Source: Aminobacter sp. AP02
GTDB lineage: Bacteria > Pseudomonadota > Alphaproteobacteria > Rhizobiales > Rhizobiaceae
DNA length: 64,000 nt
Reading direction: 5' to 3'
NCBI RefSeq assembly: GCF_003148805.1
Contig: NZ_QGGX01000013.1
Span: 1 to 64,000 of the forward strand
Shown: positions 38,299 through 48,331 of the stretch, one piece after another
How the letters are laid out: every line of letters begins with the position of its first letter
Position numbering within the stretch: position 1 is the stretch's first letter
Notes under the pieces: model-generated
Told to the model about the DNA's origin: nothing
The model's database searches: none
The model's input: the letters and a program-made list of their open reading frames with translations, nothing else
Position numbers and translations under genes: made by a program

Positions 38299-38739
38299 TT
38301 ATGCCTTTTTGGCGCGACCGCGTGGCTTGGCGGGCGCGGCTGCGGCCTTGCGGCCAAGGCCAAGCGACTTAGCCAGTTCCGAACGGGCCGCGGCATAGTT
38401 CGGCGCAACCATCGGATAGTCGGCCGGAAGGTTCCACTTGGCGCGGTATTCCTCAGGCGTCAGTCCGAAGTGGACCGAGAGGTGGCGCTTCAGTGACTTG
38501 AACTTCTTCCCGTCTTCCAGGCAGATGATGTAGTCGGGCATGACCGAGCGTTTCGGATTCACGGCTGGCTGCTGGGCTTCGGTCGGCGCCTCGGCAGGTT
38601 GGTCGAGGGACAGGATCGACGCATTGATGCTAGCAATCAACTCTGGCAGGCCGTTGGCAGGAACCTTGTTGTTTTCAACGTAGGCACTAACGATGTGGGC
38701 AGTCAGTCCTAGGATGTCGATCTTGCTATCATTCGTCAT
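38299..38739 (-). CDS. mucR: MucR/Ros family transcriptional regulator
   Basis: A 146-residue zinc-finger regulator of the Ros/MucR family, which controls exopolysaccharide, motility and cell-cycle genes in rhizobia. The finger region reads YIICLEDGKKFKSLKRHLSVH, where a cysteine, an aspartate and two histidines form the unusual metal site. LTPEEYRAKWNLPADYPMVA follows, conserved in the family. The basic C-terminus (KAAAAPAKPRGRAKKA) is typical. GGAGAGACC lies about 8 bases before the ATG. The AT-rich upstream region would suit MucR autoregulation. Confidence 0.95.
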   Translation of the reverse strand: MTNDSKIDILGLTAHIVSAYVENNKVPANGLPELIASINASILSLDQPAEAPTEAQQPAVNPKRSVMPDYIICLEDGKKFKSLKRHLSVHFGLTPEEYRAKWNLPADYPMVAPNYAAARSELAKSLGLGRKAAAAPAKPRGRAKKA

Positions 38740-38852
38740 CGACGGTCTCTCCGGGCAGTATTAAAGCAAACTATGAGTCTAACTATTCATTGCGCCGTAT
38801 ATCGGTGCAAATTGTGTCAGACAGCAAGCAAAATAATCTCAAATATGGGTGA

Positions 38853-38880
38853 CCCCGGTCAGCAAGTCACTGACCGGGGC
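38853..38880 (-). terminator. Hairpin downstream of rne
   Basis: A perfect 10-bp stem (CCCCGGTCAG with CTGACCGGGG, loop of 7) lies 17 bases beyond the rne stop. On the minus strand it lacks an immediate T run, so it may be a processing or stability stem rather than a terminator. Confidence 0.45.
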
Positions 38881-38896
38881 TTTCTATATTAGCTTA

Positions 38897-41749
38897 TCAA
38901 AAGAAACCCTTGCGTTGCCACCAGCCACCCTTCTTGGGCTTGGTCTCCGTCGAAGCTTCCGCGTCGGTCTCGACCACGGAGATGACCACCGGGGCGGCGG
39001 GCGCAACGGGAGCTGCAGTGACTTCGGAGACAACCTCCTCCTCGGCCGGAGCGGCAGCGGCCTTGCGGCGCGGCGCGCGGGGCTTGGCAGCCTTTTTCTC
39101 GGGCTTGGCTTCGGCCTCTGGCGCTGCCGCTTCGACAACGACCTCGGCAGGAGCGTCGGCAGCCTCAGCTTCCGCCTTCTTGGCCTTGGCCGTACGGCGC
39201 GGGGCCCGTTTCGGCTTGGCTTCGACCACAGCTTCCGGCTCGACGGCGGCGGTTTCCACGACAACATCATCGACGGCGACGACTTCGCTCACAACGGCCT
39301 CGGCGACGGTCGCCTCGCCGGATGCAACCCGTTCTTCGCCTTCCGCCGACTGCTCGTCTTCATCCTTGCGGTTGCGCTTGCCGCCACGCTTGCCGCGCCG
39401 GCGCTTCTTGGCGGCGGCTTCTTCAGCTGCCGCTGCATCCACGCCAACTGCTTCGCCGGCTTCCTCGGAAACCGCTGCGTCAGCGACAGCTACCGTTTCG
39501 TCACCTTCGGCTTCAGTAGTCTCGCCAGCAACAACAGCGGCTGCGTCATCCTGCTGCGCTGCGCCATGCTCGCGGTCTCGATCGCGGCCGCCACGACGAC
39601 GCCTGCGCTTGCGACGCTTTCGATCGTGCTGCTCGCCTTCGGCCGCAGCAGGCTGCGGCGCACGCGCTGGCTGCGCCTCGGCAACTGTGGTTTCTTCTTC
39701 TTCCTCTTCGATGATCTCGTCTTCGATTTCCTCGGGCTCATCATAAGCCGGAGCCTGCACTGGCAGGGCGAAGTTCGCCGGCTTCTCTGCGATGGCGCCG
39801 CGGAAGATGGCGTGGTTCTGCGAACCGACGCTGTCATCGGCTTCGAGCGTGATCGTCACTCCGAAGCGGGTCTCGAGATCGACCAGCGTGGAACGCTTGT
39901 GGTTGAGCACGTAAAGTGCGGTCGCCACTGGGGTCTTGACGGTGATGTGGCTGCGCGAGTCCTTCAGCAGGAACTCTTCGATGGCGCGCACGACCTGCAA
40001 CGCTACCGACGAGTCCGAACGGACGTGGCCGGTGCCGCCGCAATGGGGGCAGGGCTTCATGGTGGATTCGAGCACGCTGGCACGAATGCGCTGGCGCGAC
40101 ATCTCCATCAGGCCGAAATGTGAAATCCGGCCGACCTGGATGCGGGCACGATCGTTTTTCAGGCAATCCTTGAGCTTCTTTTCGACCGCACGATTGTTGC
40201 GGTTCTCCTCCATGTCGATGAAGTCGATGACGATCAGGCCGGCGAGGTCGCGCAGCCTGAGCTGACGGGCGACTTCCTCTGCGGCTTCAAGGTTGGTGTG
40301 AAGGGCCGTCTCCTCGATCGAGTGCTCCTTGGTAGAGCGCCCGGAGTTGACGTCGATGGCAACCAGCGCCTCGGTCTGGTTGATGATGATGTAGCCGCCC
40401 GACTTCAGCGTCACCTGTGGCTGCACCATCCGCTCGAGCTGCGATTCGATGCCGCTGCGCACGAAGATCGGCGTGATGTCGCGATAAGGCTGGACGACCT
40501 TGGCATGGCTGGGCATCAGCATGCGCATGAAGTCCTTGGCCTCGCGATAGCCGTCTTCGCCGGCAACTAGAACCTCGTCGATGTCCTTGTTGTAGAGATC
40601 GCGCACTGATCGCTTGATCAGGCTGCCTTCCTCATAGACCAGCGCGGGTGCCGTCGACTGCAGCGTCAGGCTGCGGACGTTCTCCCACAGGCGCATCAGG
40701 TACTCGTAGTCACGCTTGATCTCGGCCTTGGTGCGGCTTTCGCCTGCCGTGCGCAGGATGACGCCCATGCCCTTCGGCACCTCGAGATCGGCAACCACTT
40801 CCTTCAGGCGCTTGCGGTCCTGGGCATTGGTGATCTTGCGGGAAATGCCGCCGCCACGTGCGGTGTTGGGCATCAGCACCGAATAGCGGCCTGCAAGCGA
40901 CAGATAGGTCGTCAGGGCGGCGCCCTTGTTGCCGCGCTCTTCCTTGACCACCTGGACCAGGAGGATCTGGCGACGCTTGATGACTTCCTGGATCTTGTAG
41001 TGGCGGCGAACCGGCTTGCGGCGGTCGCGCACTTCCTCGAGCGCATCCTCGGCGCCAACCGACTCGATCTCGTGATCGTCGTGGTGGGTCGAGTGCACTT
41101 CTTCGATCACACCGCCGTTCTCGTTTTCAGTGACGGTCGGCTCGGGCGCTCTTTCGGACACGACATCGGCGTCAACCGACGCAGCGATCGAAACCTGCTC
41201 CCGCTCCTCGGTGACAGCATCGGCTTCCTCGGTCGCAGCTTCAACTGACGTTTCGCCGTCGCTCGTATCGGCGACTTCGCTGGCTGCGACCGACTCATCG
41301 TACTCGGAAGATGAGTCGCCATCTTCGTCGCTGGAACCTTCAGGCTTGTTTTCGTCGTTGCGGCCGCGGTTCTTTCCACCGCGACGACGACGGCGTCCAC
41401 GGTTGCGATCCTGGCTCTTGCTGTCGTCGGCTTCGCTGTCTTCGTCTTCGTCCTCCTCGGCTTCCTCAGCCTCGGCGCGCAGCAGTGCCTGCCGATCGGC
41501 AACCGGGATCTGATAGTAGTCGGGATGGATTTCGCTGAAGGCGAGGAAGCCGTGACGGTTCCCGCCATATTCGACAAAGGCAGCCTGAAGAGACGGCTCA
41601 ACCCGCGTTACGCGGGCGAGGTAAATGTTTCCTTTGAGCTGCTTCTTGTCCTGTGATTCGAAATCAAATTCTTCAATACGGTTACCGCGAACTACGACAA
41701 CCCGTGTTTCCTCCGGGTGGGAGGCGTCTATAAGCATCTTGTTGGGCAT
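38897..41749 (-). CDS. rne: Ribonuclease E
   Basis: A 950-residue endoribonuclease that forms the degradosome scaffold. It begins MPNKMLIDASHPEETRVVVV. The S1 domain is split by an acidic and basic insertion of about 160 residues (starting EAEEAEEDEDEDSEADDS near 92), resuming at RRHYKIQEVIKRRQILL. The catalytic metal site includes VAIDVNSGRST near 466 and IVIDFIDMEENRN near 505. The zinc link is CPHCGGTGH near 568. The C-terminal 270 residues are low-complexity Ala/Glu/Lys, ending KKGGWWQRKGFF. GGAGG lies 8 bases before the ATG. Confidence 0.96.
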   Translation of the reverse strand: MPNKMLIDASHPEETRVVVVRGNRIEEFDFESQDKKQLKGNIYLARVTRVEPSLQAAFVEYGGNRHGFLAFSEIHPDYYQIPVADRQALLRAEAEEAEEDEDEDSEADDSKSQDRNRGRRRRRGGKNRGRNDENKPEGSSDEDGDSSSEYDESVAASEVADTSDGETSVEAATEEADAVTEEREQVSIAASVDADVVSERAPEPTVTENENGGVIEEVHSTHHDDHEIESVGAEDALEEVRDRRKPVRRHYKIQEVIKRRQILLVQVVKEERGNKGAALTTYLSLAGRYSVLMPNTARGGGISRKITNAQDRKRLKEVVADLEVPKGMGVILRTAGESRTKAEIKRDYEYLMRLWENVRSLTLQSTAPALVYEEGSLIKRSVRDLYNKDIDEVLVAGEDGYREAKDFMRMLMPSHAKVVQPYRDITPIFVRSGIESQLERMVQPQVTLKSGGYIIINQTEALVAIDVNSGRSTKEHSIEETALHTNLEAAEEVARQLRLRDLAGLIVIDFIDMEENRNNRAVEKKLKDCLKNDRARIQVGRISHFGLMEMSRQRIRASVLESTMKPCPHCGGTGHVRSDSSVALQVVRAIEEFLLKDSRSHITVKTPVATALYVLNHKRSTLVDLETRFGVTITLEADDSVGSQNHAIFRGAIAEKPANFALPVQAPAYDEPEEIEDEIIEEEEEETTVAEAQPARAPQPAAAEGEQHDRKRRKRRRRRGGRDRDREHGAAQQDDAAAVVAGETTEAEGDETVAVADAAVSEEAGEAVGVDAAAAEEAAAKKRRRGKRGGKRNRKDEDEQSAEGEERVASGEATVAEAVVSEVVAVDDVVVETAAVEPEAVVEAKPKRAPRRTAKAKKAEAEAADAPAEVVVEAAAPEAEAKPEKKAAKPRAPRRKAAAAPAEEEVVSEVTAAPVAPAAPVVISVVETDAEASTETKPKKGGWWQRKGFF

Positions 41750-42400
41750 TATTTGTCCTCCCGGCAGCCGTCAGCCGCGGCCTGCGGGAACTCGTCCGCC
41801 GCCGTGAGTTTGCTGAAGTGGGGGTGCCGGATGATTTTGCGTCCGCCGGTCGCAGCCAAAACGCCATGGCGGTGCCGCCCGCTGCCGTGATGGCGCGGTT
41901 ACCTGCGGACCAGTCCATGATTGCGTCTGTGGCCAATGCGTGACCTTGCGGAACCTTGTTTCAAATCTAAGCCCGGGGATCCGGACCAGCTACTTTGCTC
42001 TTACAGAGCCGGCGCGGAACGAAATGTCCGGCCGTTTTTCTCACGCAGTCGCTACCCCGCCACGGGCCGCGCCTGCGAATCTCGTCGCGATCACTGAAAT
42101 CTCATCTCTTTTGCGAGTCGGGCCATCGCTCGTCGCGTGGTTCCCTAGCGGAAGGCGCTGAGGGCGCGGGCCCTGGATTGCAGTGATCCAACGTCGCTTT
42201 TATGATTTGGCGAGGTCGAGCGCAACCCCGATTTCCGATGCCGGCAAAGCCGATGCGGCGACAAGGAACGAGCATTCCGACAAAGACTCGGTTAACCTTC
42301 TCTGGTTACCACTTGTTAATCGAGGGGGCCGCGTATTCGGCTCACGAACGACAAAGGTGCGGGACAACAGCGCGCCTGCCTTTGGAGCGGCAGTACAGAG
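41750..42400. other. 651-bp divergent intergenic region between rne and amiC
   Basis: No credible gene is present; the short frames lack ribosome binding sites. It should carry the promoters and long 5' leaders of rne (minus) and amiC (plus). A TTAA-rich patch at 42291-42325 stands out. Confidence 0.5.
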
Positions 42401-43672
42401 ATGGGATCCGTGGCATTGAACGGCAAGTGCTTCGCCTTTGTGGGCAGTCGGCCACAGGGCGCATTGTGCCGTGCGATGTTGACCTTGTTCGTGTTCCTCG
42501 CCGCGTTTGCTGGAATCAATTGCCAGCCCGTTTGTGCCGCAGAGCCGATCAAGACGCTCGACTACAAAATGGCGGGCGATGCGACTCATATGCGCATCGT
42601 CATGAACTTCGACCGCGAGCCGGAACCGAAATGGTTCCTGCTTCGCAGCCCGCACCGCCTGGTAATCGATCTTCCCGATGCAACCATTGCCATCGATGCC
42701 AAGGACCTGAAGGCGCGCGGGTTGATCAAGAGTGTGCGTTACGGTGCATCGGGCGAGGGGGCCTCGCGGCTGATCGTGACCTCAAAGGGGCCGTTCAACG
42801 TCGACAAGGTCGATGTGCTCAAGAACGAAGATGGATCGGGCTACCGGCTGGTTGCTGACATTTCTGCTGCTTCGGATCGCGAGTTTGATGCCGCGCTCGC
42901 CATCCAGGCGGAGACAACCGGCTCAACCGTATCCACGGCCAAGACCGACAGGCTCAGTAAGATCGCACATCGCGGCGATCGGCCGTTCACCATCGTGCTC
43001 GATCCCGGTCATGGCGGTATCGACGGCGGCGCTGAAGGATTGAACGGCACGGTCGAGAAATCTGTCACGCTCGCTTTCGCCAAGGAGCTAAAGTCCAAGC
43101 TGGCGTCCAACAGCGCCTACAAGGTCGTCCTGACCCGTGAGAATGATGAATTCCTGCGGCTCGACGATCGGGTTCGTATTGCCCGTCAGCAAGAGGCTGA
43201 CCTGTTCATCTCGATCCATGCCGACACAATCCGGCTAAAAGGCATTCGCGGTGCCACGGTCTATACGATGTCGGACAAGGCTTCCGATGCGGACGCGCAG
43301 GCGTTGGCCGACCGCGAAAACCTCTCGGACCAGCTCGCTGGCGTCGATGTCGCTGAAGAAAATCACGAAGTCTCCGACATCCTGGTCGATCTTATCCGGC
43401 GCGAGACGCATGGTTTCTCGGCCCGATTTGCCCGCTCCTTGGTCGGTGAGCTGTCGCCTACGGTGGGTATGATCAACAACCCGCATCGTTCGGCTGGTTT
43501 CAAGGTGCTCAAGGCACCCGATGTGCCATCGGTGCTGGTCGAACTAGGCTATCTCTCCAATCCACAGGACGAAGAGCAGCTTCGCAGCTCGGATTGGCGT
43601 GAAAAGGCCGCAACGAGCATTTCCAAGGCAGTCGCCGCCTTTGTGGCGGAGCGAGGCGTCCCAGGCGGCTGA
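42401..43672 (+). CDS. amiC: N-acetylmuramoyl-L-alanine amidase (AmiC type) with AMIN domain
   Basis: A 423-residue periplasmic amidase that cuts peptide stems from peptidoglycan during cell separation. A signal segment (MLTLFVFLAAFAGINCQPV) precedes an AMIN domain with HMRIVMNFDREPEPKW and HRLVIDLPDATIAID. The catalytic domain starts FTIVLDPGHGGIDGGAEG near residue 200, giving a zinc histidine and glutamate. The second histidine is in FISIHADTIRLKG and the catalytic glutamate in SVLVELGYLSN. It is directly upstream of mrcA, a common rhizobial order. Confidence 0.92.
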   Translation: MGSVALNGKCFAFVGSRPQGALCRAMLTLFVFLAAFAGINCQPVCAAEPIKTLDYKMAGDATHMRIVMNFDREPEPKWFLLRSPHRLVIDLPDATIAIDAKDLKARGLIKSVRYGASGEGASRLIVTSKGPFNVDKVDVLKNEDGSGYRLVADISAASDREFDAALAIQAETTGSTVSTAKTDRLSKIAHRGDRPFTIVLDPGHGGIDGGAEGLNGTVEKSVTLAFAKELKSKLASNSAYKVVLTRENDEFLRLDDRVRIARQQEADLFISIHADTIRLKGIRGATVYTMSDKASDADAQALADRENLSDQLAGVDVAEENHEVSDILVDLIRRETHGFSARFARSLVGELSPTVGMINNPHRSAGFKVLKAPDVPSVLVELGYLSNPQDEEQLRSSDWREKAATSISKAVAAFVAERGVPGG

Positions 43673-43885
43673 TCATGACGGGTCTCACGTTGGCGTTGCC
43701 GAGAGGTCACTGACTGGGCATTATTGGTGTTTTCGACCAGAATCTTGGGTGCCTGCACGGCTGTTGCCGTATTTTGCCCACAACCGCGCGACATGGGTTG
43801 CCGATTGCGGATCGGGACAGTACCTGCAGCTTGCGGTGATGGCGGGTTGGTTTAGGAAATTCCCGAACCTTGTACTGGAGCGGGC

Positions 43886-46327
43886 ATGATTCGTCTTATC
43901 GGCTATTTCTTCGGCATCGGCACGACGCTTGCGCTGGTCGTTGCGGCGGGCGTGGCGCTCTATCTCGGCCAGCTTACCAAGGAACTTCCTGACTACGAAG
44001 TGCTCGCCAAGTACGAGCCGCCGGTGACGACGCGCATCCACGCTTCCGATGGCGCGCTCATGGGCGAGTTCGCGCGCGAGCGCCGGCTCTACCTGCCGAT
44101 TCAGGCTGTGCCCGATCGCGTCAAGGCGGCTTTCCTGTCGGCTGAAGACAAGAATTTCTACTCGCACCCCGGCATCGACATCATGGGCTTTTCGCGCGCC
44201 GCGCTCGCCTATGTCACCGGCGGTCCGACCCAAGGCGGGTCGACCATCACCCAGCAGGTCGCCAAGAACTTCCTGCTTTCCAACGAACAGACGATGGACC
44301 GCAAGGCCAAGGAAGCCATCCTCTCGTTCCGTATCGAGCAGGCTTATTCCAAGGACCGCATCCTTGAGCTTTACCTCAACGAAATCTTCTTCGGCCTCGG
44401 CGCCTATGGCATTGCCGGCGCGGCGCTGACTTATTTCGACAAGTCGGTGAACGAACTGACGGTAGCCGAAGCCGCCTATCTCGCAGCGCTGCCGAAGGGC
44501 CCGTCGAACTATCATCCGTTCAGGTACGCCGACCGCGCCGTCGAGCGGCGCAACTGGGTGATCCAGCAGATGGTCGTCAATGGCTATATTTCGCGCGAAG
44601 AGGGCGACAAGGCCAGGGCCGAGCCGCTTGGTGTGACGCCGCGCCGTACTGGCACTTACGTCTTTGCCGGCGAGTATTTCACCGAGGAAGTGCGCCGCGA
44701 GCTGATAGCGCGTTATGGCCAGGACGCGCTCTACGAAGGCGGTCTTTCGGTACGTACCACTCTTGACCCGAAGCTGCAGGTCATGGCCCGCAAGGCCATG
44801 CAGTCGGGCTTTGAAAAGTATGACCGCTTGCGCGGCTACAGGGGCCCGGTCAAGAACATCGACATCTCGGGCGACTGGGGCACGGCGTTGGGGGCGGTCA
44901 AGGCCCTCGGCGACGTTCCCGAATGGCGCCTGGCCGTCGTGCTCGACAGCTCGAAGACCGGGCTCGAGATTGGCCTGCAGCCGAAGCGTGAAGTATCAGG
45001 CGCTCTTTCCAAGGATCGCGAGCAGAGTTCCGTGTCCAAGGACGACATGAGCTTTGCCATGCGTTATGTCTCCGACGGCAAGCGCCTCAAGGCAAATTCT
45101 CCCGCCGAGGTGCTCAAGCCCGGCGACGTGATCTACGTCGAGAAGAACGAGGGCGGCGCCGGTTACGCGCTTCGCCAGGTTCCGGAAGTGTCTGGCGGCC
45201 TGGTTGCCATGGATCCGCACACTGGTCGCGTTCTCGCCATGGTCGGCGGGTTCTCTTTCTCGCAGTCGGAGTTCAATCGAGCGACTCAGGCGATGCGCCA
45301 GCCCGGATCGGCATTCAAGCCATTCGTCTATGCCGCAGCGCTCGACAACGGCTATACGCCGGCCTCCGTCATCATGGATGGGCCGATCACCATCCAGTCC
45401 GGCAACACCTCCTGGACGCCCAAGAACTATGACGGCAAGGCGGCTGGACCGTCGACCTTGCGCGCCGGCATCGAGCGCTCGCGCAATCTCATGACGGTGC
45501 GTCTGGCCAATGACATGGGCATGAAGACGGTTGCCGAATATGCCGAGCGGTTCGGTGTCTACGACAAGCTCGCACCATATCTGCCAATGGCGCTGGGCGC
45601 GGGCGAGACCACCGTGATGCGCATGGTTTCGGCCTATGCCGTGATGGCCAACGGCGGCCGCCAGATCAAGCCGTCGCTGATTGACCGGATCCAGGACCGT
45701 TACGGCAAGACGGTGTTCAAGCATGACGAGCGCGGCTGCGATGGCTGTGTCGCCACTGAATGGGCCAACCAGCCCGAGCCGGAATTGGTCGACAATTCGG
45801 AGCAGGTGCTCGATCCGATGACGGCCTACCAGATCACTTCGATGCTGGAAGGTGTTGTTCAGCGCGGCACGGCAACGACGCTGCTGTCGCTCAATCGTCC
45901 GATTGCAGGCAAGACAGGAACGACCAACGACGAGAAGGACGCCTGGTTCGTCGGCTACACGCCCAACCTCGTCGTCGGACTTTACCTGGGCTTCGACAAG
46001 CCGCAGGGGCTCGGTAAAGGCACCACCGGCGGTGGCCTCGCGGCGCCGGTGTTCAAGGATTTCATGACCGTCGCGCTCGAAGGCACGCCCAAGGGCGACT
46101 TCGCCTTGCCCGAAGGCATGAAGGTTATCTCCATCGACCGCAAGACCGGCATGCAGGCCGCGGAAGGCGCACCGGGCACGATCATGGAAGCGTTCAAGCC
46201 TGGCACCGGGCCCGCCGACAGCTACTGGGTCATCGGCATGGGCGAAGACGGTACAAATGGATACGGCGAAGCGTTGTCGCCTCAGGCCAGCAAGGCCATC
46301 AGCGAAGGCGGTGGCGGCCTCTATTAG
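43886..46327 (+). CDS. mrcA: Penicillin-binding protein 1A (bifunctional transglycosylase/transpeptidase)
   Basis: An 813-residue class A PBP that polymerises and cross-links peptidoglycan. A membrane anchor (LIGYFFGIGTTLALVVAAGV) is followed by the GT51 domain with AEDKNFYSHPGIDIMG and GGSTITQQVAKNFLL. The transpeptidase domain has the serine in QPGSAFKPFVYAAAL near 474, ERSRNLMTVRLAND as the SxN motif and AGKTGTTNDEKDAWFVG near 676. A regulatory OB-like insertion (residues 310-430) sits between them. TGGAGCGG precedes the ATG. Confidence 0.96.
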   Translation: MIRLIGYFFGIGTTLALVVAAGVALYLGQLTKELPDYEVLAKYEPPVTTRIHASDGALMGEFARERRLYLPIQAVPDRVKAAFLSAEDKNFYSHPGIDIMGFSRAALAYVTGGPTQGGSTITQQVAKNFLLSNEQTMDRKAKEAILSFRIEQAYSKDRILELYLNEIFFGLGAYGIAGAALTYFDKSVNELTVAEAAYLAALPKGPSNYHPFRYADRAVERRNWVIQQMVVNGYISREEGDKARAEPLGVTPRRTGTYVFAGEYFTEEVRRELIARYGQDALYEGGLSVRTTLDPKLQVMARKAMQSGFEKYDRLRGYRGPVKNIDISGDWGTALGAVKALGDVPEWRLAVVLDSSKTGLEIGLQPKREVSGALSKDREQSSVSKDDMSFAMRYVSDGKRLKANSPAEVLKPGDVIYVEKNEGGAGYALRQVPEVSGGLVAMDPHTGRVLAMVGGFSFSQSEFNRATQAMRQPGSAFKPFVYAAALDNGYTPASVIMDGPITIQSGNTSWTPKNYDGKAAGPSTLRAGIERSRNLMTVRLANDMGMKTVAEYAERFGVYDKLAPYLPMALGAGETTVMRMVSAYAVMANGGRQIKPSLIDRIQDRYGKTVFKHDERGCDGCVATEWANQPEPELVDNSEQVLDPMTAYQITSMLEGVVQRGTATTLLSLNRPIAGKTGTTNDEKDAWFVGYTPNLVVGLYLGFDKPQGLGKGTTGGGLAAPVFKDFMTVALEGTPKGDFALPEGMKVISIDRKTGMQAAEGAPGTIMEAFKPGTGPADSYWVIGMGEDGTNGYGEALSPQASKAISEGGGGLY

Positions 46328-46373
46328 GATCGCAGTCTAGTCGGGCATTCACCGGATCCTCGGGCGAAATGAC

Positions 46374-46405
46374 AAATGCGCGTGGCTTGGCCACGCGCAT
46401 TTTTG
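46374..46405 (+). terminator. Rho-independent terminator of mrcA
   Basis: A perfect 11-bp stem (ATGCGCGTGGC with GCCACGCGCAT, loop TTG) is followed by five Ts. Confidence 0.92.
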
Positions 46406-46562
46406 TTTGCGCGATTGCATGTCCTGAGGCTTGCAAATAGCCATGCAGTTATATATCCTAAAAGTTATTTATAGATGTCTGTCCATGGAAGCCTGCCCAC
46501 CTGCGAGGCAGGAACGACTTTGGAACCTCCGCCGCCCACCCAATTTCCACGAGGAAAAAACG

Positions 46563-47033
46563 ATGCAGAAGATCACCCCGTTCCTTTGGTTCGACAACCA
46601 GGCCGAAGAGGCCGTCAATTTCTATGCGTCAGTGTTCAAAAGCGCCAAGATTGGCAAGATGACCCGCTATGGCGAGGCCGGTCCCGGGCCGGCCGGCAGT
46701 GTCATGGTGGCCGAGTTCGAACTGGAGGGGCTGCATTTCACGGCCTTGAACGGCGGCCCGATGTTCAAGTTCACAGAAGCGATTTCGATGAGCATCGATT
46801 GCAAGGATCAGCCTGATGTCGATCACTTCTGGAACAGGCTCTCGGAAGGCGGTCAGCCTGGCCAGTGCGGTTGGCTGAAGGACAAGTTTGGGCTTTCCTG
46901 GCAGGTTATACCCGAAGCCTTGCCGCGGCTGTTGGGTGATCCTGATGCCGCCAAGGCGGGCCGTGTGATGCAGGCGATGCTGCAGATGACCAAGATCGAC
47001 GTCGCCAAACTCGAAGCCGCATACGCCGGCTAG
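46563..47033 (+). CDS. VOC family protein (PhnB-like, 3-dmu-9_3-mt type)
   Basis: A 156-residue protein beginning MQKITPFLWFDNQAEEAVNF. It has the vicinal-oxygen-chelate fold with SVFKSAKIGKMTRYGEAGPG, the strand FTALNGGPMFKFTEAISM and the closing GLSWQVIPEALPRLLGD. The related demethylmenaquinone-type and PhnB proteins are often of unknown activity. GAGGAAA lies about 7 bases before the ATG at 46563; the longer frame starts inside an AT-rich stretch. A hairpin follows. Confidence 0.87.
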   Translation: MQKITPFLWFDNQAEEAVNFYASVFKSAKIGKMTRYGEAGPGPAGSVMVAEFELEGLHFTALNGGPMFKFTEAISMSIDCKDQPDVDHFWNRLSEGGQPGQCGWLKDKFGLSWQVIPEALPRLLGDPDAAKAGRVMQAMLQMTKIDVAKLEAAYAG

Positions 47034-47057
47034 GCAACTGCTGTGCGGCAAGGTCGG

Positions 47058-47088
47058 TGGGCGGGGCTTATGGTGCCCGCCCATTTTG
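47058..47088 (+). terminator. Terminator after the VOC gene
   Basis: TGGGCGGG pairs with CCCGCCCA, followed by TTTTG. Confidence 0.72.
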
Positions 47089-47175
47089 CTTTACAGGGAG
47101 CAGCCTCATCCCTATGTTCCGCGCGGATTCAACAGCCGCCTTCGGGCGCGAAACAAGCAAAAAGAAGCAATCTCC

Positions 47176-48307
47176 ATGCGCGCGGAAACGCAGAACATCG
47201 TCGACGAAATCAGGCAGGCCATAAGCCTGCTGAGGAGGCATCTTTGACTGGGATCAGGCGGTAAAACGGCTTGATTACCTGAACATGCGGGCAGAAGATT
47301 CCAACCTCTGGAACGACCCGCAGGAAGCCCAGAAGCTGATGCGCGAGCGCCAATCGCTCGACGACAACATCAAGGCGATAAACGGTCTTGGGCAAGCGCT
47401 GGATGACAATATCGGCCTGATCGAGATGGGCGAGGAAGAAGGCGACGCTGACATCATCAGCGAAGCTGAAACCGCCATCCGTTCGTTGGCCGGCGAAATC
47501 CGGGCGCGCCAGATCGAGTCGCTGCTGTCGAGCGAAGCCGACCAGAACGACACCTATCTCGAAGTGCACGCGGGTGCAGGCGGTACCGAGAGCCAGGACT
47601 GGGCGAACATGCTTTTGCGCATGTACACACGCTGGGCCGAACGTCGCCGCTTCAAGGTCGAAATCCTTGAGGTTCACGATGGCGAAGAGGCCGGCATCAA
47701 GTCTGCAACGCTTCTGATCAAGGGCCACAACGCTTATGGCTGGCTGAAAACGGAATCGGGCGTTCACCGCCTGGTCCGCATTTCACCCTATGACAGCAAC
47801 GCGCGCCGCCACACGTCCTTCTCGAGCATCTGGGTCTATCCGGTGGTCGATGATTCGATCGAAATCGACGTCTCGGAATCGGATGTGCGCATCGACACCT
47901 ACCGCTCGTCCGGCGCTGGCGGCCAGCACGTCAACACCACCGATTCGGCGGTCCGCATCACGCATATCGCCACCGGCATCGCAGTTGCTTGCCAGGCTGA
48001 GCGTTCGCAGCACAAGAACAAGGCCAAGGCTTGGGAAATGCTGCGCTCGCGCCTTTACGAGGAAGAGCTGAAGAAGCGCGAAGCGGCTGCCAACGCGACG
48101 GAATCGGCCAAGACCGATATCGGTTGGGGGCATCAGATCCGCTCTTACGTGTTGCAGCCCTATCAGCTGGTCAAGGATCTGCGCACCGGTGTCGAAAGCA
48201 CGAGCCCGTCCGACGTACTCGACGGCGATCTCGACGACTTCATGGAAGCGTCGCTGTCGCAACGCATCGAGGGTGGCGCAGGGCAGCCTGTCGCCGATCT
48301 CGACTAG
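47176..48307 (+). CDS. prfB: Peptide chain release factor 2, with programmed +1 frameshift
   Basis: Release factor for UAA and UGA stops, read in two frames. The first 23 codons ([12 protein letters not shown] ... LLRRHL) run to an in-frame TGA at 47245-47247. After a +1 shift, reading continues [13 protein letters not shown] from 47246 to the stop at 48307. The full product is 376 residues. The catalytic [12 protein letters not shown] (GGQ) is intact. The stop-codon recognition motif is SPY ([15 protein letters not shown]) rather than the classical SPF. The shift is self-regulatory: scarcity of RF2 at the UGA lets more ribosomes shift and finish the protein. Confidence 0.93.
47233..47248 (+). 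promoter_or_regulatory. prfB +1 frameshift signal
   Basis: An internal Shine-Dalgarno AGGAGG at 47233-47238 is followed after 3 bases by CTT-TGA-C. This is the classical prfB autoregulatory signal: the ribosome slips forward by one on CTT and reads GAC instead of the TGA stop. Confidence 0.9.
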
Positions 48308-48331
48308 CAGGATGCTATCCTAGCGCACTTG

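Noticed and set aside
38853-38880. Strong rho-independent terminator call for rne
   Set aside because: The stem is perfect, but there is no T run on the minus strand, so it is listed only as a weak candidate.
38849-40123. 424-codon plus-strand frame opposite the rne tail
   Set aside because: Produced by the low-complexity Ala/Glu/Lys region of RNase E.
42291-42325. CtrA-like TTAA half-sites before amiC
   Set aside because: Spacing between half-sites is 6 or 10 rather than the required 7, so no proper CtrA box is formed.
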